A stretch of DNA of 64,000 bases from Bryobacterales bacterium. Its GTDB lineage: Bacteria; Acidobacteriota; Terriglobia; Bryobacterales; Bryobacteraceae. Below are positions 30,601 through 40,529 of the stretch, one piece after another. Within the stretch, counting starts at the first letter, position 1, and each line of letters opens with the position of its first letter. Location of the stretch: the NCBI GenBank assembly GCA_003136575.1, contig PLEX01000225.1, forward strand, positions 116,268 to 180,267, written 5' to 3'. The notes under the pieces are model-generated. The model was not told the origin of the DNA. It was given only the letters and a program-made list of their open reading frames with translations, and did not search any database. Position numbers and translations under genes: made by a program.

Positions 30601-33600
30601 ATTAGCCGAGAGCGATGTGGATTATCTGAGGCAGGCCGCGCGCCTGACCTGGCGGTTTTTCGACGACCTGGTGAACCGGGAGAATAACTGGCTTCCGCCC
30701 GATAACACCCAGTTAGCTCTTCGGGTGGAAGTGGCCTCGCGGACTTCCCCCACCAATATGGGACTTTGGTTTATCTCGGCCCTGGCGGCGCACGATTTCG
30801 GCTGGCTTCCCGCGGCAAAGTTCTCACAACGCTGCTCCGCAACGGTGGCGACCATGGAACTTATGGAGCGGCAGGATGGCCACTTCTTTAACTGGTACGA
30901 CACCACTTCGTCGACTCCGCTGAATCCGCGCTACATTTCGTCGGCCGACAGCGGCAATCTGGTCGCGAGTTTATGGGCCGTGGATCGTGCGGTAGACGAT
31001 CTTCTGAATAAGCCTATGCTGGATCGGAACTGCCTTTCCGGGCTTCTGACCACACTCAGCATCCTGGCGGATAAGGCGGGAGACGACCTGTACTTAAGCG
31101 CACCCTGCCGCGCGGCGGCGCGACTGCTCCGTACGGAGCTCCGGGACCACGAACTTATCCCGAGGCTCCGTCTGGTTTTCCATTCAGCCGATCCCTTTCG
31201 GGATATAGGTCGATGGGGATCCGGCTCCGAGCGTGCATACTGGGCCGGCCGCTTTATCGCGGAAGTCGATGCGTGGCTCGAAGTGGTCGATCGGCAGCTT
31301 CGATGGGTGGAAACGCTCGCTCGTCCCGCGGAATCGTTCTTGTCCCTATTCGGCGGGGATGTTGCGGCACTGCGCCGGGAAGCTTTGGGTTCCATTCCGT
31401 CGTTGGCGGAACTGGAACGCGGCATCCCCGCATTGCGAGCGATTATCAGCCGGCCGCTCTCCCCTGAAATGTCCCCGGAGGCGACCGCATGGATCGCCCG
31501 GCTTAAGTCGGAGATACAGGATGGGGAGAAGAACGCCGCGATAACCGCGCTCGAGATACGCAAGTTACAGCAGTCGGTTCGCCGGCTGGCGGATGGGACC
31601 GATCTGCGATCTCTGTACGACCAAAGAAGGCGCCACCTCGCGGTCGGCTATCTGGCGGGAGGCCCTCCGACTTTCACCAGCCATTACGATCTGCTCGCGA
31701 GCGAAGCGCGATTGACAAGCCTCGTCGCCATAGCCAAGGGCGACATTCCGATCGAACATTGGTTCGCGCTGGGCCGCCCCATGAGGACGGAACCGCAGGG
31801 CCGCCAGTTACTGTCCTGGAGCGGCACGATGTTCGAGTACCTCATGCCGTTGCTGTTTACCAACAGCTATGAGAATTCCCAGCTTGATCTGGCCTGTAGT
31901 AATGCCGTTAAAGGGCAGATTGAATTTGGAAGGAGGTCGGGGGTTCCCTGGGGGCTGTCTGAATCCGCCTATAGCGCGCTGGATGCCCGGCAGATATATC
32001 AATACCGGGCGTTCGGCGTGCCAGAACTCGCTCAGAATCCCGATGCCGACAGCCGTGCGGTGGTATCGCCTTATTCGACGATGCTGGCGTTAACGGTCGA
32101 TCCGCGTTCGTGCGTCGCAAATCTGAGGAAACTGGAAAGCGCCGGACTGAAGGGTCCGATGGGCTTTTACGAAGCGATCGACTATTCGAGAGCGTCCACG
32201 CCCGAAGGCGATGGCGGAATCCCTATCTACGCTTATATGGCACATCATCAGGGAATGACACTGGCTGCTCTGGACAATTTGCTTCACGGCAACGTGATCC
32301 GTCGCCATTTCCATTCCGATCCCCGGATTCGCGCGGTGGAGTCTCTTCTTTTCGAACGTATTCCGCTGGCTCGCCTGCGCGCCAGGGAGCGTCGGTCACC
32401 GACGCCCCTGCCGATCGTGCGGAGGCCGGTCGAAGAAGCCAAGGAACGTATCCTGCCCGCCAAAACCGTTCTGCCCCAAACCGTTCTGCTGGGTAACGGC
32501 CGTTATTCGGTCGTGGTGACTAACTCGGGCTCAGGCTACAGCCGCTGGAACCAGTTCGATATCACGCGGTGGAGGGCCGACGCCGCTCTCGACCAATGGG
32601 GAATGTTCGTATTCCTGCATGAACGGCGTTCCAGCGCGACGTGGTCGGCGACCTATCAGCCTGTCAACGGGGACCGTGGGGAAGCCTCTGTCAGTTTCGC
32701 GGGAAGTCGCGCCGAGTTCCGCCGCCTACTCCTGGGCATCGAATCGATTATGAGCGTTGCCGTGAGCGCCGACGATGACGTCGAAGTCCGGAAGCTGACC
32801 ATACTGAACCACACGCGGCGCCGGCGATTCCTTGAAATTACCTCATTTGCCGAGCTTGCGCTCGCGCCGCACGCGGCCGATGCGGCGCATCCGGCCTTCA
32901 GCAAACTTTTCGCGGAGACCGAAGCCGAAGACGGCATTATTATTGCCCACCGGAGGCCGCTGGCTCCGGACGACCCTCCCCTGTGGGTGGCCCACATGCT
33001 TGTCGGCGCCGGCGGGAACGTGGAATTCGAGACGAACCGGCAGACTTTCATCGGACGCACGCGTTCGATCGCGGACGCCGAGGCGCTCGGCAGATCGCTC
33101 AACGCTAGCGCGGGCGCGGTGCTCGATCCGGTCGCCGCCTTACGCTGCCGGGAAACACTGGAACCGAGAGGCAAGCTGGAGTTATCGTTCCTGACCCTGG
33201 CGTCATCTTCCCGCGAGGATCTGCTGCGGTTGATTACTAAGTACCGCCGCCCGGAGTCTGCCGCGCGCGTGCTCGATGTTGCGTGGACCCATGAGCAACT
33301 GGAACTCCGATATCTGCAAATCGGAGCCGAGGTGGCACAAAACTACCAGCGTCTGGCGGGATACCTGATCTTTCCGACGCCGCCTCTCAGGGATCAGGGA
33401 CCGCGGCCTGTTCCGGACTCAGTGGGCCAGCGGGATTTATGGGCGCTTGGCATCTCCGGGGATCTTCCAATTATTACCGTCGCGGTGCGCGAACAAACGG
33501 GGCTTACACTGATTCGCGAAGTGCTGGCGGCGCACTCGTACTGGAAAGCGCGCGGATTTGTTGCCGATCTTGTCATCCTCAACCAGGAAGCCGCAGGCTA

Positions 33601-36301
33601 TGACCGCCCGCTGAACTTCCAGATCCGGCGCATCCTCGATCTGCATACAACAGAAGTTGGTCTGGATCGCCCGGGCGGGGTTTTCCTGCGGGACTGGTCC
33701 CTGTTATCGGATGCGCAGCGCGCCCTGATCCTCGGCAGTTCGCGGGTCGTTCTGGCCGGCCCACGTGGCGCTCTCGCACGCCAATTGTCCGCAGTTCGCG
33801 TGCCCGGTCCGGCCGCCCTGCCCTCTGAGCGGGCTGCCGTAAACGCCCAGGAACCATCCGCGGCGCTCCCTTTCCTGGAACTACACTATTTCAACGGCAT
33901 TGGGGGTTTTTCTCATGACGGCCGTGAATACGCCGTCTATCTGGGACGGGGCCTCGTGACGCCGGCACCGTGGGCAAACGTGATGGGGACGCCGAATTTC
34001 GGCTGTATGGTCACGGATAGTGGATTAGGGTTCACGTGGCACGGAAACAGCCAGCAAAACAGGCTCACTACATGGCAGAACGATCCCGTGTGCGATCAGG
34101 CAGCGGAGGCAATCTATCTTCGCGACGAGGAATCAGGCGTCGTTTGGACACCAACCGCGCTTCCGATTCGCGAAGAAGACGCTTACCGCACCCGGCACGG
34201 CCAGGGATACACCGTTTTCGAACACAACAGTCACGGCATCCGCCAGGAATTGACTGTCTTTATCCCTTTTGGGGAAGATGGCCCATCTGAACCGGTGAAA
34301 GTTTACCGGCTGCGGCTTCACAACGATTCATCGAGGACGCGCACACTGACCATAACCTACTTCGCCGAGTGGGTACTGGGTACTGAGCGCGAAGTGCACG
34401 CATCCCACGTTGTTACGAGCTTCGACGAAGAATCCGGGGCGCTTCTCGCGCGACAGCGCTGGTCTCCGGACAGCACAGACGCGATCGCCTTTGCGGCGGC
34501 AATTCCGCGCGCCGCTTTTCATTCCGGGGGCCGTGGAGCATTTCTGGGGCGAAGCGGATCCTTTGCAAATCCCGCCGCGCTGAGAGCCACTCGTCTCGAC
34601 AACTTTTGTGGCGCCGATTTAGACCCGGCCGCAGTCCTTCAGGTGTCCGTAACAATTTCGGCGGGTGGTGGATCGGATATCGTCTTTCTGCTGGGACAAG
34701 CGCCGCGCGTTGAGAACGTGCGGGAAGTCGTCAACTCATTTCGCGATCCCGTCATGGTGGAGAAAGGTCTATCCTGCGCCCGAGCCTGGTGGGACGCCAG
34801 ATTGGAGTCGCTGCAAGTGCAGACACCGAACCTCTCGGTCGATCTGATGCTGAACCGCTGGCTGCTTTATCAAACGTTGAGTTGCCGCTTCTGGGGAAGG
34901 TCGGCGCTCTATCAATCCAGCGGCGCGTTCGGATTTCGCGATCAATTGCAGGATTCAATGGCTCTACTCTATGCGGCTCCCGAACTTACGCGCAGACATA
35001 TTCTGCTTGCCGCGTCACGGCAATTTACGGAGGGCGACGTACAACACTGGTGGCATCCCGGGTCTGGTACGGGCGTCCGGACCCGATGTTCGGACGACTT
35101 ACTATGGTTGCCTTATGTTGTAGCTCAGTACGCATTGGTAACAGGCGACACGGGTCTGCTGGAGGAAACGGTCCCGTACCTCGAAGGGCCGGGCCTGGGG
35201 CCCGGAGAGATGGAGCGCCTATTCACACCCACTGTGTCGGATGAGAATTCTTCCTTATGGGAACATTGCCGCCGGGCGCTAGAGGCCGGCTGGCGGCTCG
35301 GTCCGAACGGTTTGCCTCTCATCGGCGGCTGCGACTGGAACGACGGTTTGAACAGGGTGGGCCATGAAGGCCGCGGAGAAAGCGTATGGCTGGCATGGTT
35401 TCTCCTGTCTATACTGCCCCGTTTCGCTGACCTGGCGGATTCGCGCGACCCGGGATTTGCGGCCCGGTGCCGGGAGCGTGCCTCGCACCTGCGGACAGCG
35501 GTGGAAGCGTCCTGTTGGGATGGCGAATGGTATCTTCGCGGATTCTTCGACAACGGGTCGCCGCTGGGTTCTCACCGCAACAGTGAAGCGCGGATCGATT
35601 CGCTCCCGCAATCATGGTCGGTAATTTCGGGAGCCGGCAATCCCGAACGCGCGGCGATCGCCACGAAGTCGGCCAGCCGCGAACTGGTAAAGGATTCCGA
35701 GGGTGTCGTATTGTTATTCACCCCCCCGTTTGACCATTCGCTGCCGCATCCGGGCTACATCATGGGCTACCCGCGCGGAATCCGGGAGAACGGCGGCCAA
35801 TACACGCATGGGTCGCTTTGGCTGGCGATGGCGTGCGCTCGTCTGGGGGACGGCGATCAGGCCGTGAAGCTACTGCAAATGATGAATCCCGTAGAGCATA
35901 CCAAAACTCTCCAGGGCGCCCAGCACTATCGCGGAGAGCCCTATGTGTCCGCCGCTGATGTCTACGCCAGCCCTTTGCAGACCGGACAGAGCGGATGGAC
36001 ATGGTATACAGGGTCCGCCGCCTGGATGTACCGGATCTGGATCGAGGAAGTTCTCGGATTCCAGCGGCGGGGAAATTCTTTTGTCATGCGCCCGGTGATA
36101 CCTGCCAGGTGGGACGGATTCAATTTGTCCTACCGCTTTGGAAACACTTCTTATCGGATTTCCGTGGCCCGCACGACGGGGTCGCTGCGAGTGGAGTTGG
36201 ATGGTTCGGTCATTCCCGGCGGGGTCGTTCAGTTGGTGGATGACGGTGTGTCGCACAACGTGGTCGTCCATATAGAAAACGTTTTGTCACGAGAAATGTG
36301 A
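27632..36301 (+). CDS. ndvB: cyclic beta-1,2-glucan synthase (GT84 + glycoamylase + GH94), NdvB/ChvB family; exact start uncertain (ORF open from 27323)
   Basis: GT region TLDSDTMLPPNSGRRMVETIAHP, multiple TM segments, glycoamylase-like region LFTNSYENSQLDLACSNAVKGQIEFGRRSGVPWGLSESAYSA, C-terminal GH94 GDCWDGLNRVGHEGRGESVWL-type region and GYIMGYPRGIRENGGQYTHG. Confidence 0.92.
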   Translation: MPDEQLLIAETATETVQALVEEIREEHPAAVFVLSEAFADITSLGSADDGDDLSWAREAARGTGPAATSNVSFVRSRLSALESDFEKATADLTASAALGHAPGPAASWILENGYLVLNEVEEIRRDLEAAAPKPSPGANYAQVHALARGLLKHSEHEVTEEGMLRVLREFQSVRFLTTAELWSLAQILRLALLEEISALASDAASVQQHREAAYLWADRLIVSARLGEESQRTVLRLMDQETYAHSGAFLAPLAELLQGEEDALPAFQIVVGQGGRPLTEFVRAENTQEALRSGAAARAFGSLRALARLDIRRVFEQVSIVDEELRRDASGIYAASDFETRDRCRQAVERVSKWSGASERALAQMAVALAAEQDEPWKHQVPYFLVGEGIAALERKAGAHLPLRVRFVRAVRRHSVSLYFSSVFALTAGLDAVAPQLAHGAGVGSLYLLLILGALAVFPLSELAIQIVHAFIIATFPPSRLPRMDFESGIPDRRATLVVVPMMLIGEGSILRELEKLEVRYLANQDANLSFALFADFLDAPERDQPGDATLLEAASTGIAKLNERYPCGNFLLFHRPREWSRSEECWIGRERKRGKIEELNSFLLGNGASGILRTGHLPGTIRYVITLDSDTMLPPNSGRRMVETIAHPCNQVQIDPGAKVRTGGYTIIQPRVSIALPGATATLFTRAFADTSGLDPYCRSVSDIQQDYFSEGTYHGKAIYDVAAFDAILGHRFPAETLLSHDLIEGAHAGVGLATDIELLENIPLDYSSFSSRQHRWIRGDWQVAPWLFPYVPAPGGAIPNPLGAVSRWRILDNLRRSLVPVASLLLLLFGWMTSVAPAVWSVVVALAIAIPALAPILDRWARQMEGTVHGRQGASDELIRSAVLTAFLPHQAWLAMDAIMRTCYRCFISRRGLLEWQTADAVERDAGRHVNSTRRQMVIIAAISAALMLTLYHWHRLMPTAGFLCLWMVSPFLLVWLNRPALNPGYRRLAESDVDYLRQAARLTWRFFDDLVNRENNWLPPDNTQLALRVEVASRTSPTNMGLWFISALAAHDFGWLPAAKFSQRCSATVATMELMERQDGHFFNWYDTTSSTPLNPRYISSADSGNLVASLWAVDRAVDDLLNKPMLDRNCLSGLLTTLSILADKAGDDLYLSAPCRAAARLLRTELRDHELIPRLRLVFHSADPFRDIGRWGSGSERAYWAGRFIAEVDAWLEVVDRQLRWVETLARPAESFLSLFGGDVAALRREALGSIPSLAELERGIPALRAIISRPLSPEMSPEATAWIARLKSEIQDGEKNAAITALEIRKLQQSVRRLADGTDLRSLYDQRRRHLAVGYLAGGPPTFTSHYDLLASEARLTSLVAIAKGDIPIEHWFALGRPMRTEPQGRQLLSWSGTMFEYLMPLLFTNSYENSQLDLACSNAVKGQIEFGRRSGVPWGLSESAYSALDARQIYQYRAFGVPELAQNPDADSRAVVSPYSTMLALTVDPRSCVANLRKLESAGLKGPMGFYEAIDYSRASTPEGDGGIPIYAYMAHHQGMTLAALDNLLHGNVIRRHFHSDPRIRAVESLLFERIPLARLRARERRSPTPLPIVRRPVEEAKERILPAKTVLPQTVLLGNGRYSVVVTNSGSGYSRWNQFDITRWRADAALDQWGMFVFLHERRSSATWSATYQPVNGDRGEASVSFAGSRAEFRRLLLGIESIMSVAVSADDDVEVRKLTILNHTRRRRFLEITSFAELALAPHAADAAHPAFSKLFAETEAEDGIIIAHRRPLAPDDPPLWVAHMLVGAGGNVEFETNRQTFIGRTRSIADAEALGRSLNASAGAVLDPVAALRCRETLEPRGKLELSFLTLASSSREDLLRLITKYRRPESAARVLDVAWTHEQLELRYLQIGAEVAQNYQRLAGYLIFPTPPLRDQGPRPVPDSVGQRDLWALGISGDLPIITVAVREQTGLTLIREVLAAHSYWKARGFVADLVILNQEAAGYDRPLNFQIRRILDLHTTEVGLDRPGGVFLRDWSLLSDAQRALILGSSRVVLAGPRGALARQLSAVRVPGPAALPSERAAVNAQEPSAALPFLELHYFNGIGGFSHDGREYAVYLGRGLVTPAPWANVMGTPNFGCMVTDSGLGFTWHGNSQQNRLTTWQNDPVCDQAAEAIYLRDEESGVVWTPTALPIREEDAYRTRHGQGYTVFEHNSHGIRQELTVFIPFGEDGPSEPVKVYRLRLHNDSSRTRTLTITYFAEWVLGTEREVHASHVVTSFDEESGALLARQRWSPDSTDAIAFAAAIPRAAFHSGGRGAFLGRSGSFANPAALRATRLDNFCGADLDPAAVLQVSVTISAGGGSDIVFLLGQAPRVENVREVVNSFRDPVMVEKGLSCARAWWDARLESLQVQTPNLSVDLMLNRWLLYQTLSCRFWGRSALYQSSGAFGFRDQLQDSMALLYAAPELTRRHILLAASRQFTEGDVQHWWHPGSGTGVRTRCSDDLLWLPYVVAQYALVTGDTGLLEETVPYLEGPGLGPGEMERLFTPTVSDENSSLWEHCRRALEAGWRLGPNGLPLIGGCDWNDGLNRVGHEGRGESVWLAWFLLSILPRFADLADSRDPGFAARCRERASHLRTAVEASCWDGEWYLRGFFDNGSPLGSHRNSEARIDSLPQSWSVISGAGNPERAAIATKSASRELVKDSEGVVLLFTPPFDHSLPHPGYIMGYPRGIRENGGQYTHGSLWLAMACARLGDGDQAVKLLQMMNPVEHTKTLQGAQHYRGEPYVSAADVYASPLQTGQSGWTWYTGSAAWMYRIWIEEVLGFQRRGNSFVMRPVIPARWDGFNLSYRFGNTSYRISVARTTGSLRVELDGSVIPGGVVQLVDDGVSHNVVVHIENVLSREM

Positions 36302-36331
36302 AGGAGGTTCCGGAAATCCCGATTCACTGCG

Positions 36332-36532
36332 CTAACTCTGGCGGGAGGGGTTCTCCGGAATGGGGGCTCCCGCATTCCTGGCTTCGCTCAACGCGATGGC
36401 AATCGCCTGCTCCCGGCTCTTGACCGGGCCGCCCTTCCCGCCTGGCCCTGATTTCAGCTCACCTTCCTCGTACTCCTTCATCACCTTGTGGACCTTCCGC
36501 TTTCCTTTTGCCACTAAGGCCTTTTTAGTCAT
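36332..36532 (-). CDS. DUF6496-like small basic protein
   Basis: MTKKALVAKGKRKVHKVMKEYEEGELKSGPGGKGGPVKSREQAIAIALSEARNAGAPIP matches the family pattern. Confidence 0.75.
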   Translation of the reverse strand: MTKKALVAKGKRKVHKVMKEYEEGELKSGPGGKGGPVKSREQAIAIALSEARNAGAPIPENPSRQS

Positions 36533-36564
36533 CTGCGTCTCCTCGTATCACACCAAAGCGTTAG

Positions 36565-36714
36565 TCAGACGATCGGCCGGCCCTGGATAAGCCTGATCAG
36601 GACAGCGATAATTGCCAGCACCAGAAGCAGGTGTATCAGGCCGCCCAGAGTGTATGACGTTACCATACCCAGGAGCCACAATATGACCAGAATCAGAGCA
36701 ATCGTGTAGAGCAT
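36565..36714 (-). CDS. lmo0937-family 49-aa membrane protein
   Basis: MLYTIALILVILWLLGMVTSYTLGGLIHLLLVLAIIAVLIRLIQGRPIV; absent from ORF track because of size. Confidence 0.8.
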   Translation of the reverse strand: MLYTIALILVILWLLGMVTSYTLGGLIHLLLVLAIIAVLIRLIQGRPIV

Positions 36715-36987
36715 CGTTTAGCGCACCTCGCTCGCGCATACGTTCAGCTGCAATTTGGTAACCAACTCCCCAGTCGGGCACGCCGCGCGGCCTCAGTGGG
36801 CGTGGCATCGGCAACAATTGCCGCCTACGTTCCTGTCGCCTTTGACTCTGACTATAGTTCGCGGGCCACGACTCACCCGCCCGGCTTTCGCCACAGCGAC
36901 ATGGCGGCGTTCCGTTCCGCGCCTGACTCCGATGGATTTCTGGCTTCGTTTGGCAGGAGACTTGCACTGTCCCCGCGCGGAGATCTT

Positions 36988-37584
36988 ATGCGACGAATGC
37001 GCACACAACTGTCAGCGACGATTGCTGTCACGGCGATGATTCTGGTCCCGCTGAATCTTCCCGGTCAGGCTGGGAATAAGGCGACTTCAGGGCGCCCCGA
37101 CCATCTTGACCCCTACACGCGCGGAGCATCCGACGAAACCGATCTGATCCAGAAAATTCGTCACAATCTGCTGATGCTCCCCTATTATGGTATTTTCGAC
37201 GACCTCGGCTTTAACGTAAACGGCGGTACTGTTACGCTCGTGGGCCAAGTCACGCGCCCGACTCTGAAGAGCGACGCGGAGAACAGCGTCAAGAAAATTG
37301 CAGGGATCGCGAAACTGGTGAATAACATCGAAGTCCTTCCGTTGTCACCGGACGACGATAGGATCCGCATGGCCGTCTATCGCGCCATCTATGGCGATCC
37401 CAGCCTTTCCTCGCGCTACGCCTACCGCGCAGCCCCGTCAATTCACATCATCGTGAAGAACGGCAACGTCCGACTCGAGGGCGTTGTCGACAGCGAGATG
37501 GATAAGAACGTGGCCGGAATCAGGGCTAAAGCAGTTCCTGGCGCCTTTTCCGTGGAGAACGATCTGAAACAGGATAGCAAATGA
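36988..37584 (+). CDS. secreted BON-domain protein (two BON domains)
   Basis: Signal peptide; LGFNVNGGTVTLVGQVTRPTLKSDAENSVKKIAGIAKLVNNIEVLP and IHIIVKNGNVRLEGVVDSEMDKNVAGIRAKAVPGAFSVENDL. Confidence 0.85.
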   Translation: MRRMRTQLSATIAVTAMILVPLNLPGQAGNKATSGRPDHLDPYTRGASDETDLIQKIRHNLLMLPYYGIFDDLGFNVNGGTVTLVGQVTRPTLKSDAENSVKKIAGIAKLVNNIEVLPLSPDDDRIRMAVYRAIYGDPSLSSRYAYRAAPSIHIIVKNGNVRLEGVVDSEMDKNVAGIRAKAVPGAFSVENDLKQDSK

Positions 37585-37698
37585 CGCGACTTGGTTACCT
37601 CGTTGTTTGACAAGGCAGTCGTCGTGGCCGGAAGCGGCAATTGGAATACAGACAAATGCCGTGATCTTTGCTCTCGTCACCGGATAAACAATCGAAAT

Positions 37699-38559
37699 AT
37701 GCTTATACGATTGGGTTATGATATCGAACTGGAAAACTCGCGGCCTCAGACTGTGGTGACCGCGTTAAACGTTCATCCTTCGAGAAGGGCTGACCTTGTC
37801 GAGCCGGATATCCTCCAGGTCGCGCCAAACGTGCCAGTGAGCGGGTACACAGACAGTTTCGGCAATCTTTGCATGCGGATTTCCGCGAATGCGGGGCCGC
37901 TGCGCCTATGGACCTCGACCCTCATCCGTGATACGGGCCAGCCCGATGTGGTGGACTGGAACGCCACACAGGCTCCCGTCGATCACCTTCCGCCTGAAAT
38001 CCTTCGATTCTTGCTGGCGAGCCGGTATTGCGAGGTTGACAGAATGTCGGATCTCGCATGGCAGCTTTTTGGAAGGTGCGCACCGGGATGGCCCTGCGTC
38101 CAGGCGATCTGCGACTGGGTTCATAGGGAGGTAACGTTCGGCTACGGCTTTGCGCGACCCACAAAGACGGCGTTGGATGTTTCAGTGGAACGCTGCGGCG
38201 TATGCCGGGATTTTCAGCATCTCGCGATCACTTTTTGCCGTTGTATGCACATTCCCGCCCGGTACGCTACTGGCTATCTCGGCGATATTGGCGTACCCGC
38301 CGCCCCGTGCCCGATGGATTTCAGCGCATGGTTTGAGGTGTATTTGAGTGGGCAATGGTGGACTTTCGATGCCCGGCACAATCAACCGCGAATAGGGCGG
38401 GTCCTGATGGCCACTGGCCGCGACGCGGCCGATGTAGCGATGACGACATCTTTTGGTACATCATGGCTTCGCAATTTTGCGGTCGTTACGTACGAAGAAT
38501 CGGATCAGACGATCCGGCAACCGAGTGCCGCACCGTCTGGCGATCTTGCGAGTGTGTAG
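37699..38559 (+). CDS. transglutaminase-like cysteine peptidase family protein
   Basis: CGVCRDFQHLAITFCRCMHIPARYATGYL (Cys), DFSAWFEVYLSGQWWTFDARHN (His/Asp). Confidence 0.88.
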   Translation: MLIRLGYDIELENSRPQTVVTALNVHPSRRADLVEPDILQVAPNVPVSGYTDSFGNLCMRISANAGPLRLWTSTLIRDTGQPDVVDWNATQAPVDHLPPEILRFLLASRYCEVDRMSDLAWQLFGRCAPGWPCVQAICDWVHREVTFGYGFARPTKTALDVSVERCGVCRDFQHLAITFCRCMHIPARYATGYLGDIGVPAAPCPMDFSAWFEVYLSGQWWTFDARHNQPRIGRVLMATGRDAADVAMTTSFGTSWLRNFAVVTYEESDQTIRQPSAAPSGDLASV

Positions 38560-38651
38560 CCCCTGTGGCATCCTAACCGCGGGATCCGGGTTCGTGTGGT
38601 TTCGGTTCATGCGTTGGGGTGCCAGGTTGGCCGCCGTCGAGCGCGACGATT

Positions 38652-38858
38652 TCATTGCGGCCGCGCCTGATGCCAGACCCGGAAGCTTGAAATCGGTTCC
38701 CACAGTCCTGTTGCCTGCAATACCCACACTCCGACGGCTACTACCACGACCACGTTCAGTATCGTTTTAATGCTGTAAGCCATCGGAATATAGCGATTGA
38801 TCAGCCCCAGTATTATACCGACGATTATAAGCGTAAATACAAGATTCACTAATGGCAT
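38652..38858 (-). CDS. Thivi_2564-like small membrane protein
   Basis: MPLVNLVFTLIIVGIILGLINRYIPMAYSIKTILNVVVVVAVGVWVLQATGLW. Confidence 0.7.
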   Translation of the reverse strand: MPLVNLVFTLIIVGIILGLINRYIPMAYSIKTILNVVVVVAVGVWVLQATGLWEPISSFRVWHQARPQ

Positions 38859-38960
38859 GTTGCCGGACTCCCCGCGATTGCACGAGCAATCCGCGGTCCA
38901 AACGCACGGCCGTTCAGCTCTCCCGTCCATGGCGCGCCATGCCTGGAATCGAGTAAGCGA

Positions 38961-40529
38961 TCACAGGGTTTGCCACTTCATCCATTTCCGCGAACACCAC
39001 GCCAGCGAACGGGATCGGTTCGCCCTGCAACAGGTGGTAGCCGCCAGCTTAATTGCCGCGGCCTGAGTTGGATACGGATGACTCGCGCGAGCGAGACGCC
39101 GGAGACCGATTCCGGCTGCGATCGCCAGCGAAATATCGCTGATCATTTCGCCGGCGTGGCTGGCGACTACGGTAGCCCCCAGAATTCTGTCCGTGCCCTC
39201 TTTGACGTGTATCTTTACAAAGCCTTCGTCTTCGCCGTCGATAATCGCGCGATCCACCTCGTGCATAGGCACCGTAATGGTCTTACCCGCTATATTCTTT
39301 TCGCGCGCCTCCTTCACGTACATCCCTACATGGGCGATTTCCGGATCGGTATAAGTGCACCAGGGAACCGTCAGTTCGCTCAGCCTTTGTCTGCCAAAGA
39401 ATAAAGCGTTTTGCGTTACGAAATGCGCGGATGCTCCCTCAATGTGCGCGAATTTGTGCTCCAGACAGACGTCTCCCGCACCATAGATTGCGGGGTTGGA
39501 CGTCTGCAGGAAATCGTTAATCCGGATCCCGTTCAGGTCGTCGTATTTCACTCCGGCTGCCTTTAGGTTCATCCCCTGTACGTTGGGAGCGCGGCCGGCG
39601 CCGACAAGAATAGTGTCCACTCCAAAAATCGATCTGCTATCGTCGTTCACGAGTTCCACCTGCTTCCGTACTCCCTTCGTCCGCACCCAGGTAATTTGCG
39701 TGTTGAGATGGATATCAATGCCGTCCCGCGCAAGGGAGTCGGACAAAATCTGCGCGGCGTCCCGCTCCTCCTGGCTCAGGAACAACGGCTCGTCCTGGAC
39801 GATGCTGACCCGGGAACCCAGGCGGCAAAATGCCTGCGCCAGTTCGCACCCCAAGGGACCGCCGCCGATCACTAAAAAGCTCCGCGGGCGCTCGGTCAGC
39901 TCAAAGACAGTTTCATTCGTCAGGTAACCGGCTTCCGAGGGACCGGGGATTTGGGGGATAAACGGATGCGCGCCGGTCGCAATAAGAGCGCGTCTAAAAC
40001 GCAGAGTCGCTCCATTTACCGTCACGGCATCCGGACCTGTGAAGCGTCCTTCGCCAAAGAACACGTCGATGCCGTTCAACCTCAGTTCCGACGCCGAGCG
40101 GCGGCGGCTGATGCGGGCCCGGACACGTCGCATGTGCTTCATCGCAGCAGCGAAATCGATATCGACGGCGCGTGGCATCGTCGCGCCATAATTTCCGCCA
40201 TTCTTCATCTCCGCGTAAAGCCGCGCCGTCCGAAGGAGGACTTTCGAAGGGATACAGCCGGAATTCAGACAAACTCCGCCTGGAAGATTGCGCTCGACGA
40301 CAGCTACCTTCGCTCCCGCCCGCACAGCCTCAAGAGCCGTGAGACTTCCGCCATAACCACCGCTCAGAACCACCAGGTTGTATCGGTCCGCGGGACGCGG
40401 ACTTTTCCATGTGACGGGATGAAAGTTCTCCGGGAACGCGTGGTTATCGCTTTCGCTCGTCAGCGCACCTGGATAACGGCTGTCAGTTTGCATCGCGTTT
40501 TGAATCATTGTGGCTAGCGGCGCAGCCAT
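38961..40529 (-). CDS. class I pyridine nucleotide-disulfide oxidoreductase (mercuric reductase / lipoamide dehydrogenase-like)
   Basis: Redox-active GGVCLNSGCIPSK; second Rossmann VIGGGPLGCELAQAFCRLG; dimerisation-domain region. Confidence 0.88.
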   Translation of the reverse strand: MAAPLATMIQNAMQTDSRYPGALTSESDNHAFPENFHPVTWKSPRPADRYNLVVLSGGYGGSLTALEAVRAGAKVAVVERNLPGGVCLNSGCIPSKVLLRTARLYAEMKNGGNYGATMPRAVDIDFAAAMKHMRRVRARISRRRSASELRLNGIDVFFGEGRFTGPDAVTVNGATLRFRRALIATGAHPFIPQIPGPSEAGYLTNETVFELTERPRSFLVIGGGPLGCELAQAFCRLGSRVSIVQDEPLFLSQEERDAAQILSDSLARDGIDIHLNTQITWVRTKGVRKQVELVNDDSRSIFGVDTILVGAGRAPNVQGMNLKAAGVKYDDLNGIRINDFLQTSNPAIYGAGDVCLEHKFAHIEGASAHFVTQNALFFGRQRLSELTVPWCTYTDPEIAHVGMYVKEAREKNIAGKTITVPMHEVDRAIIDGEDEGFVKIHVKEGTDRILGATVVASHAGEMISDISLAIAAGIGLRRLARASHPYPTQAAAIKLAATTCCRANRSRSLAWCSRKWMKWQTL

